DNA of 64,000 nt from an uncultured Alteromonadaceae bacterium (GTDB lineage Bacteria > Pseudomonadota > Gammaproteobacteria > Enterobacterales > Alteromonadaceae), in NCBI GenBank assembly GCA_947494925.1, contig CANLWS010000009.1, positions 1 to 64,000 of the forward strand, in the 5' to 3' direction. Shown here piece by piece: positions 57,707-64,000 of the stretch (within the stretch, counting starts at the first letter, position 1; every line of letters starts with the position of its first letter). The position numbers and the translations under genes were made by a program. Under the pieces are notes generated by a model. That model worked only from the letters and a program-made list of their open reading frames with translations, ran no database searches and was not told where the DNA came from.

Positions 57707-60157
57707 ATGAATGAAACAAAATACGGTTACTTTGATGATCAAAGAAAAGAATACGTCATTTCGACGCCATTCACACCGACACCTTGGATAAACTATCTGG
57801 GCAATGATGGTTTTTACGGATTGATTTCGAATACTGCGGGAGGATATTGCTTTTATAAAGATCCAAAATTCCGCCGTTTAACCCGGTATCGATACAATAG
57901 CACCCCTATTGACAGCACGGGACGTTATTTTTACCTGCGTTCAGAGGACAGCGTTTGGTCGGCGTCAGGACGACCTGTTAAGGCACAGCCCGATTTTTAC
58001 GAATGTCGTCATGGAATGGGCTACAGTCGTTTTATAGTCAAAAATGAAAACGTTACCAGTGAACTAACCAGCTTCGTTCCTCTGAATACTACAGCCGAAG
58101 TTCACCGCCTGAAGCTTTGTAATACCGGCGAAAAAACCAAATCATTGAAGTTGTTTTCATACATAGAATGGTGCCTGTGGAATGCGGAAGATGACGGTGC
58201 CAACTTCCAACGAAACCTTTCTACCGGAGAAGTTGAAGTTGAAGGTAGCACAATCTTTCATAAAACAGAGTATCGGGAGCGCCGCGATCACTATGCATTT
58301 TTCTCGGTTAACCACCCAATTGACGGATTCGACACCAATCGGGAATCATTTTTGGGCCCCTACCGCGGCACAGATATGCCCTTGGCAGTCGAAGAAGGCT
58401 CGTCTACAAATTCTATGGCACGTGGCTGGTCTCCAGTTGCGTCTCATCATATCGAGATAACCCTGGCGCCAGGGGAATGCAAAACGTTCAATTTCACTTT
58501 GGGGTATTGCGAAGTTTCCAAGGAAGAAAAATGGCAGTCACCAGGATTGATTAACAAAGCGCCGGCCGTGAAAATGCGCAGTCAATTTGACACCGATGAG
58601 AAAGTGCAAAGTGCACTGGACGACTTGGCAAACTACTGGCAAACGTTACTGGGTAAATTCCACGTTGAAACGCCCGACGAAAAATTCAATCGGTCTTTGA
58701 ATATCTGGAATCAGTATCAAAACATGGTGACGTTCAATTTATCCAGAAGTGCATCATTTTATGAATCCGGGATCGGACGAGGAATGGGATTCAGGGATTC
58801 GAATCAGGATACCATTGGCTTTACTCATATGGTTCCGGACAAAGTACGTGAACGGATTTTAGACTTATCTGCTACACAGAAGCCTGATGGCTCAGCCTAT
58901 CACCAGTACCAGCCGCTTACTAAAAAAGGCAATGCCGTAATAGGCGGTAATTTCAATGATGACCCTATGTGGCTCATACTGTCCACGGTGAATTACATCA
59001 AAGAAAGCGGTGATTGGAGCATTTTACAGGAACCTGTGCCATTTGATGGTGAAGAGCAAAGTACGGGTACGCATTTTGATCATTTGACCCGAGCTTTTGA
59101 ACATGTCATTAAAAACCTTGGGCCTCACAACCTGCCGCTTATCGGCCGGGCTGACTGGAACGACTGCCTGAATTTAAATTGTTTTTCTGAGGACCCAAAC
59201 GAATCTTTCCAGACCACGCAACGAGGTGCATCCGATATCGCTGAATCTTTGATGATAGCTGGCCAGTTTGTGTTGTATGGAAACGATTTTGTCGAACTTT
59301 GCTACGAAGTTGGTGAAACTGCACTGGCAGACAATTGCCAGACATACGTCAATGCAATGACCAGCGCTATCAAACAGCATGGTTGGGACGGCAACTGGTT
59401 TTTGAGAGCCTATGATGCAACGGGCGAAAAGATCGGAAGTCACGAAAATGAAGAGGGTAAAATATTTATCGAATCTCAGGGATTTTGTGTCATGGCTGGC
59501 GTTGGCCTCGATGATGGCAAAGCCTTAAGTGCAATGAATTCCGTCAGAGAACATTTAGTGACTGACTTCGGTGTGATGTTGCAACAACCTGCATTTACTC
59601 AATACAACAAAGGGCTTGGAGAAATATCCTCCTACCCTCCAGGGTACAAAGAAAATGCCGGCATTTTTTGTCACAACAACCCTTGGATTGTCATATCTGA
59701 AGCAATGTTGGGCAGAGGTGAATATGCCTTTGAATACTTCAAAAAAATCTCTCCAGCTTACCTGCAAGATGTTCAGGACCTGCATAAAACCGAACCTTAT
59801 GTTTACAGTCAGATGATTGCAGGTAAAGATGCTGGTCACCCCGGTGAAGCCAAAAACTCCTGGTTAACAGGTACTGCCGCGTGGAGCTTCTATGCAGCCA
59901 GCCAGTATATTGTTGGCGTGAAGGCTGATTATCATGGACTTCGTATCGCACCTTGTATTCGCCCGGAATGGCCAACAATCAAGCTACACAGGCAATTCAG
60001 GAATGCTGAATATGACATTGAGATACGCAATCCCCACGGCTTGAGCCAAGGTAGAATCGAACTTAATATAGACGGCGAGTTCGTAGAGGGTGATCTGGTT
60101 AGTTATGAAAAATATGGCGATAAACACCAGGTAATTGCCACAATGAAGCATTGGTAA
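57707..60157 (+). CDS. Cellobiose phosphorylase, GH94
   Basis: An 816-aa cytoplasmic enzyme that converts cellobiose + phosphate to alpha-D-glucose 1-phosphate + D-glucose with inversion. It starts MNETKYGYFDDQRKEYVISTPFTPTPWINYLGNDG, the family's start, and has the catalytic aspartate in IGRADWNDCLNL, plus the MGFRDSNQD and GISSYPPGYKENAGIFCHNNPW-type barrel segments (here GEISSYPPGYKENAG). ATG 57707 fits; ATG 57674 would overlap the symporter. Phosphorolysis saves ATP compared with hydrolysis. It sits between the symporter and a secreted GH5 enzyme. Confidence 0.93.
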   Translation: MNETKYGYFDDQRKEYVISTPFTPTPWINYLGNDGFYGLISNTAGGYCFYKDPKFRRLTRYRYNSTPIDSTGRYFYLRSEDSVWSASGRPVKAQPDFYECRHGMGYSRFIVKNENVTSELTSFVPLNTTAEVHRLKLCNTGEKTKSLKLFSYIEWCLWNAEDDGANFQRNLSTGEVEVEGSTIFHKTEYRERRDHYAFFSVNHPIDGFDTNRESFLGPYRGTDMPLAVEEGSSTNSMARGWSPVASHHIEITLAPGECKTFNFTLGYCEVSKEEKWQSPGLINKAPAVKMRSQFDTDEKVQSALDDLANYWQTLLGKFHVETPDEKFNRSLNIWNQYQNMVTFNLSRSASFYESGIGRGMGFRDSNQDTIGFTHMVPDKVRERILDLSATQKPDGSAYHQYQPLTKKGNAVIGGNFNDDPMWLILSTVNYIKESGDWSILQEPVPFDGEEQSTGTHFDHLTRAFEHVIKNLGPHNLPLIGRADWNDCLNLNCFSEDPNESFQTTQRGASDIAESLMIAGQFVLYGNDFVELCYEVGETALADNCQTYVNAMTSAIKQHGWDGNWFLRAYDATGEKIGSHENEEGKIFIESQGFCVMAGVGLDDGKALSAMNSVREHLVTDFGVMLQQPAFTQYNKGLGEISSYPPGYKENAGIFCHNNPWIVISEAMLGRGEYAFEYFKKISPAYLQDVQDLHKTEPYVYSQMIAGKDAGHPGEAKNSWLTGTAAWSFYAASQYIVGVKADYHGLRIAPCIRPEWPTIKLHRQFRNAEYDIEIRNPHGLSQGRIELNIDGEFVEGDLVSYEKYGDKHQVIATMKHW

Positions 60158-60171
60158 GGGAAGCTATTTAA

Positions 60172-61272
60172 ATGAAATCTATACGCACATTATCCACTCA
60201 GCTTGTTCTGCTGGTAAGCACTGCCTTGTTTTTTTCCTCTGTGTCTCATGCCGAACCTCAAAAGGATGGAGACTGGTGGAATAACCCCTACCCTAAAACT
60301 TTTGACAAGAGTCAGCTATCCAATAAACAGGACTTTATCCAAGTAAAAGGAAACAAATTGGTACTTTCCTCAGGCGAAGAAATTTTGTTGAAAGGAATGA
60401 ACATTGCCGATCCGGATAAACTGGTCAGACAAAACCAATGGAATAAGAGATTGTTTCAGGAAGTAAAAAACTGGGGCGCCAACAGTATTCGATTGCCTAT
60501 TCATCCAATTTCCTGGAAAGGTCTGGGTAAAGCAGAGTACTTTAAGTTAATTGATCAGGCTGTCGTTTGGGCGAATGAACTCAATATTTATCTGATCATC
60601 GATTGGCACTCTATCGGTTATTTGCCAGATGGCTTGTTCCAACACGTCATTTACGAAACCAACGAGCAGGAAACTCGGAAATTCTGGAAAGATATCGCAT
60701 TTCGATACCAAGGCGTATCCACGATTGCTGTTTATGAATTGTTCAACGAGCCAACCGATCAAGGAGGCAGAGCAGGCAACGCAGACTGGATTGAGTGGAA
60801 AGAGTTTAACGAAGACTTGATCGACATTATTTATGCACATGATACAGACGTGATCCCATTGGTCGCAGGTTTCAATTGGGCCTATGACTTAAGGCCGGTA
60901 AAAGATAATCCTGTGGAAAGACCCGGCGTTGCCTATGCAGTGCACCCTTATCCGCAAAAAGCGAAGCCTGAAATCAAGAGCAAAGAGAACTTCTTCAAAT
61001 TGTGGGAAGAAGTGTGGGGATTCCTGGCCGCTGACTACCCTTTGATGGCGACTGAGCTTGGCTGGGTTCAGGCTGATGGATACGGTGCACATATCCCGGT
61101 TATCGACGATGGTAGCTACGGACCGCGAATAATCGAATTTATGCAACAAAAAAACATGTCGTGGACAGGTTGGGTATTCGACCCGGAATGGTCTCCGACA
61201 ATGATAAAAGACTGGTCTTTTGAACCGACTGAGCAAGGTGCCTTTTTTAAGAAAGTACTGTCGGAACAGTAA
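60172..61272 (+). CDS. Secreted GH5 endo-beta-glucanase (cellulase)
   Basis: A 366-aa enzyme with a signal peptide (1-27, ending SHA). GH5 TIM-barrel motifs are WGANSIRLPIH (about 101-111), IIDWHSIG (142-149), the acid/base Glu193 in ELFNEPT, HPYP (258-261) and the nucleophile Glu295 in MATELGW. No carbohydrate-binding module is present. It is the last gene of the symporter-phosphorylase unit and would produce cello-oligosaccharides or act on mixed beta-glucan outside the cell. GGGAA lies in front of the ATG. Confidence 0.93.
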   Translation: MKSIRTLSTQLVLLVSTALFFSSVSHAEPQKDGDWWNNPYPKTFDKSQLSNKQDFIQVKGNKLVLSSGEEILLKGMNIADPDKLVRQNQWNKRLFQEVKNWGANSIRLPIHPISWKGLGKAEYFKLIDQAVVWANELNIYLIIDWHSIGYLPDGLFQHVIYETNEQETRKFWKDIAFRYQGVSTIAVYELFNEPTDQGGRAGNADWIEWKEFNEDLIDIIYAHDTDVIPLVAGFNWAYDLRPVKDNPVERPGVAYAVHPYPQKAKPEIKSKENFFKLWEEVWGFLAADYPLMATELGWVQADGYGAHIPVIDDGSYGPRIIEFMQQKNMSWTGWVFDPEWSPTMIKDWSFEPTEQGAFFKKVLSEQ

Positions 61273-61292
61273 CAGGTCTTAGGTGGAACAAA

Positions 61293-61323
61293 AGTCAGAG
61301 GATTTCGCTAAAATCCTCTGACT
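61293..61323 (-). terminator. Terminator between convergent GH5 and GH12-like genes
   Basis: A 13-bp perfect stem (AGTCAGAGGATTT with AAATCCTCTGACT). The T-run is on the minus-strand side, so it mainly stops the GH12-like/LacI unit. Confidence 0.75.
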
Positions 61324-61341
61324 GATTAATTCAAAAATTTT

Positions 61342-62187
61342 TTATTCACCTTCAGCTTGAATGTCCAAGTCAAACTTCTTAACCCATACCAGACCTTTAC
61401 CGCGCATTATCTCTGTTCCCAGTTCTACATTTGCCAGATACTTATGGCTCAGATCTAACGTTCCTGTGGGCAGTGCATTAAATAATGCAATCAAATCGAA
61501 TTGGCAATTTAAGCAGTTATTTTCAGCTCTGAAGGTGACATATGACCATGTATTCTCATTTACACCAGATTGATCTCTCCATGAAGATTCAAACCATACT
61601 GACCATTTAGCGCCATCAACGGATACTTCGGTAATTTTTTGGCCTGCAGGACTGATATGTTGATCGGTATAGAAATTCCAAACCATGACTTCCGCGTAAA
61701 TTGAGTCTTTCTGAGGGACATCGCCAAGTTCAGAATGATCAATAACCCAGAAGGAAGTTGCGACGTTGTGCTCCCCAACGGCAGACAGCTCCAGTTCAAA
61801 AGAAACACCTAACTTTTCAAGAGTCTCAATCTGGAGTGGGAAACGTGAGTCAATTTTGGGCACAGGATCCCAAGGTGAAACACCATACCGTACCTGCGGG
61901 TAGCCAAATATGTCTTTACCCTTGTCAGGCCAGGACCATTTCCAACCATAATGAGATGCGCTACCTTCCGGAGAAGAGACTATGCACTGCTGCCATGGAA
62001 AGTTTCCAGCGGCATTCTTGTTCCAGACATTGTTATAGAATATCTTCTGATGAGACACGACCTTGTAATAATCAGTGCAGCCCGTCACTGTGTGAGAAGG
62101 TTCAGTCCAATCTTCCAGTTCTGACCTTCGATCAATGCAACCAGCACAGGCGATCGATATAAGTGTAAAGCTGATTAATTTGGTCAC
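61342..62187 (-). CDS. GH12-like lipoprotein glucanase
   Basis: A 281-aa lipoprotein (lipobox AGC, Cys17). Sequence features of glycoside hydrolase family 12 are visible: YNNVWNKNAAGNFPWQQC (51-68), a Trp-rich stretch (GWKWSWP, 81-87), YPQVRYGVSPW (96-106), the nucleophile region EVMVWNF (Glu166) and a C-terminal acid/base GTEIM (Glu259). GH12 enzymes are retaining endo-beta-1,4-glucanases or xyloglucanases. GTG start with a weak ribosome binding site, 27 bases downstream of the LacI gene on the same strand. The GH12 call is from motif memory only. Confidence 0.65.
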   Translation of the reverse strand: MTKLISFTLISIACAGCIDRRSELEDWTEPSHTVTGCTDYYKVVSHQKIFYNNVWNKNAAGNFPWQQCIVSSPEGSASHYGWKWSWPDKGKDIFGYPQVRYGVSPWDPVPKIDSRFPLQIETLEKLGVSFELELSAVGEHNVATSFWVIDHSELGDVPQKDSIYAEVMVWNFYTDQHISPAGQKITEVSVDGAKWSVWFESSWRDQSGVNENTWSYVTFRAENNCLNCQFDLIALFNALPTGTLDLSHKYLANVELGTEIMRGKGLVWVKKFDLDIQAEGE

Positions 62188-62214
62188 AACAAAATGCCCG
62201 AGCTCTTCAATCTA

Positions 62215-63231
62215 TTATTTAGGTGCTGGTCCTGTGCTATCACGAATTTTCAATGTAAAGGGTAAAAAGCGCCGCCCAGCTTCCACTTCTTGGCCATTCA
62301 GCTGTTTGATCAAACTGTTAATGCAAGCTTTGCCAATTTCTTCCAGAGGTTGATGAACTGTGGTCAGAGAAGGTGTGACAAACTCGGCGTAGTGAATATC
62401 ATCAAATCCCATTACCGAGACATCTGCAGGCACATTAAAACCTTGTTGTTGCAGTAATTTCATGACACCAATTGCCATGTCGTCGTTAAAACAAAATACG
62501 GCTGTAGGGCGATCTTTGAGCAATAATAATTTGTTCGCCGCTCGCATTCCTGTTTCAACATCATACTCCGCCTGGACCAGTAACTTATCATCAAAATCAA
62601 TGCCTGCTTTAGCTAAAGCCTGGGTGTACCCCTGGAGTCGCTCGTTTGAACTGGGAACATTATCTGGCCCTGTCACTGCCGCAATTCTTCTGTGCCCCAG
62701 GGACAATAGGTGTTCAATAGCCGCTTGAGAAGCCGATACATTGTCAACTGCGACCTGAACTATTTCATCGGTGTCGATTCGCTCGTTACCATTTACCAAA
62801 GGGGGAATTTGTTCTTTTAATGGACGGCTTGGATCAATATCAAACGGGATCCTGTCACCAAACAGCAGGATGCCATCGGCCTGTCCTTGCCCTACCAGAT
62901 CAGCATAGTGGCGTTCACGTTCTTCCAATCCCTGCGTATCGCCTAATAGCACAGAATATCCCTGACTCTGTGCGCCCTGCTCAATTGCGCGGATTATCCC
63001 TGCGTTGACTGGCTTGGTAATATCCGGAATGATCGCCACGATATTGCCGCTTCGACGAGTGCGCAGGCTCGCTCCCATCCGATTAGGACGATACCCAGCC
63101 TCATCTATTACTTTTTGAACTTTTTGCAAGGTTTTCTTGGAAACCAGATGGGGTGAACTGAACACACGTGAGACAGTTGCCGGGGATACATTAGCCTTGG
63201 CTGCGATATCCTTAATACCTAATTTTGACAA
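62215..63231 (-). CDS. LacI-family transcriptional repressor
   Basis: A 338-aa regulator with an N-terminal helix-turn-helix (LGIKDIAAKANVSPATVSRVF, about 4-24), hinge YRPNRMGASLRTRR and a periplasmic-binding-protein-like effector domain (about 60-338). The residues around the recognition helix suit an A/T-rich palindrome with central CG, agreeing with TGAAAACGTTTTCA. Start codon TTG 63231. It probably represses the three forward units and is induced by a cello-oligosaccharide or glucose-derived signal. A half-site (CGTTTTCA, 63281-63288) lies upstream of its own gene, a candidate for weak autoregulation. Confidence 0.93.
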   Translation of the reverse strand: MSKLGIKDIAAKANVSPATVSRVFSSPHLVSKKTLQKVQKVIDEAGYRPNRMGASLRTRRSGNIVAIIPDITKPVNAGIIRAIEQGAQSQGYSVLLGDTQGLEERERHYADLVGQGQADGILLFGDRIPFDIDPSRPLKEQIPPLVNGNERIDTDEIVQVAVDNVSASQAAIEHLLSLGHRRIAAVTGPDNVPSSNERLQGYTQALAKAGIDFDDKLLVQAEYDVETGMRAANKLLLLKDRPTAVFCFNDDMAIGVMKLLQQQGFNVPADVSVMGFDDIHYAEFVTPSLTTVHQPLEEIGKACINSLIKQLNGQEVEAGRRFLPFTLKIRDSTGPAPK

Positions 63232-63464
63232 ACCAAATCCATCCTTTTTTGTTCTTATTATTTAAGCATAACATGTAAATCGTTTTCATCACGTTTTATA
63301 TGGCCTAACTTGCAATTAATCAACAATTCAGAATTTTCTGAAAATAACACAATTGGATTCCATTAAAAACCAAGGTTTTAGTAGCAGGAGCCAGCTCGTG
63401 TAATAGTTGATTAAAAGACCAAAATACGGCACCGTAACGGCTGTTTTATCAGTGGGAATCTGAA

Positions 63465-64000
63465 ATGATACGTATTCTTTGTGCCGTGCTTGTCTGCTTC
63501 GCTTCACTTACAAACGCTAGTTCGACTTTAATTCACAATGTTAAGGGCTACACCTACGACGGAGATGAAAATTTCATCCGATTCTCCAGTATTTTAATCA
63601 CCGATGGCAAAGTCGTTGCCTTAAATCCTGATCCTGAGTCGGTGGATGAAGCAACAAAAATAGATGGCCGAGAAGCTGTCATGTTGCCTGGTTTGGTGGA
63701 TGCCCACGGCCATTTATTAGGGCTAGGCAGCACCTTGTTGCAAGTGGATGTAAGAGATTTGAAATCCGCTAAGCAGACAGCACAAAAGGTACAAAGCTAT
63801 GGAAATAACAACAAAGACCTTGAATGGATAAGAGGGCGTGGATGGAATCAGGTTCTGTGGCCGGATAAACAATTCCCTACAGCCAAACAATTGGACGAGT
63901 ATGTTAAAAACAAACCAGTTTGGCTTGAGCGAGTCGACGGTCATGCAGGATGGGCAAACACTAAAGCGCTGGAATTGGCAGGCATAACTGCAGATACGCT
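63465..64000 (+). CDS. Amidohydrolase family protein (YtcJ-like), truncated by window end
   Basis: A partial frame of about 178 codons running off the right edge. It begins with a signal peptide (MIRILCAVLVCFASLTNA) and then a metal-dependent amidohydrolase domain, with the metal-binding motif DAHGHLLGLG (about 83-92) and GRGWNQVLWPDK. This matches the YtcJ/amidohydrolase-3 type of exported hydrolases. ATG 63465. It is divergent from LacI and is probably not part of the glucan locus. Confidence 0.8.
   Translation, partial: MIRILCAVLVCFASLTNASSTLIHNVKGYTYDGDENFIRFSSILITDGKVVALNPDPESVDEATKIDGREAVMLPGLVDAHGHLLGLGSTLLQVDVRDLKSAKQTAQKVQSYGNNNKDLEWIRGRGWNQVLWPDKQFPTAKQLDEYVKNKPVWLERVDGHAGWANTKALELAGITADT

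Noticed and set aside
58045-58060. Partial match (TGAAAACGTTACCA) to the LacI operator inside the cellobiose phosphorylase gene
   Set aside because: Only one arm matches and it is within coding sequence; likely coincidental.

Overview
The window reads as chromosomal DNA of a marine-type gammaproteobacterium, most likely Alteromonadales (Alteromonas/Paraglaciecola/Glaciecola-like). I infer this from families typical of that order (TIGR03899, TIGR04219, DUF2333, CLCA_X, YggN/DUF2884), a FabR/desaturase pair, a cysJIH operon, very large TonB-dependent receptors and a moderately AT-rich sequence. No tRNA, rRNA, CRISPR array, insertion sequence or prophage was found. GC content was not computed.

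Region 1 (1-18.5 kb) is mostly housekeeping. A stable-RNA-like promoter fires leftward off the window edge (139-166). It is followed by a membrane-anchored RRM protein, a DUF5610 protein, trmA, and fabR divergent from a fatty acid desaturase with a clear FabR-type operator between them. Next come a uracil-DNA glycosylase family protein, a REC-DUF3369-GGDEF-EAL regulator and the assimilatory sulfate reduction operon cysJIH, whose leader holds a long hairpin. A three-gene envelope/copper-chaperone operon and a psp operon (pspA, pspC, membrane protein) with a candidate sigma-54 promoter follow. Last is a two-gene small-protein unit that includes a 52-aa ORF.

Region 2 (18.5-44.6 kb) is a mixed core: dusA, two tandem YihG-type acyltransferases with an MscS-family channel, small membrane and periplasmic proteins, an NSS-type sodium symporter, SDR proteins, msrA, a PhoD-like phosphatase, a TauE/SafE permease and a lipoprotein GH2 beta-galactosidase. 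Beyond these are flavodoxin plus a CLCA_X metalloprotease-like protein, a lone exbD, a CheW-like protein, trmN6, a dipeptidyl peptidase IV, a PH-domain protein, a threonine/serine dehydratase-like enzyme and a DUF4174 protein.

Region 3 (44.6-63.3 kb) is a beta-glucan/cello-oligosaccharide utilisation locus. It holds three transcription units. The first is a GPH/MFS transporter, a GH94 enzyme resembling cellobionic acid phosphorylase, and gluconokinase. The second is a TonB-dependent receptor with two tryptophan-halogenase-like flavoproteins. The third is an SSS symporter, cellobiose phosphorylase and a secreted GH5 endoglucanase. A LacI-family regulator followed by a GH12-like lipoprotein closes the locus on the opposite strand. 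Four perfect copies of TGAAAACGTTTTCA lie upstream of the three forward units (44611, 48981, 49039, 55621), so a single LacI regulator probably coordinates them. In the model I infer, GH5 and GH12 cut beta-glucan outside the cell, the TonB receptor imports oligomers, and the two phosphorolytic branches consume native cellobiose and its oxidised form, cellobionate. The role of the two halogenase-like proteins is the least explained part. The window ends inside an amidohydrolase gene.
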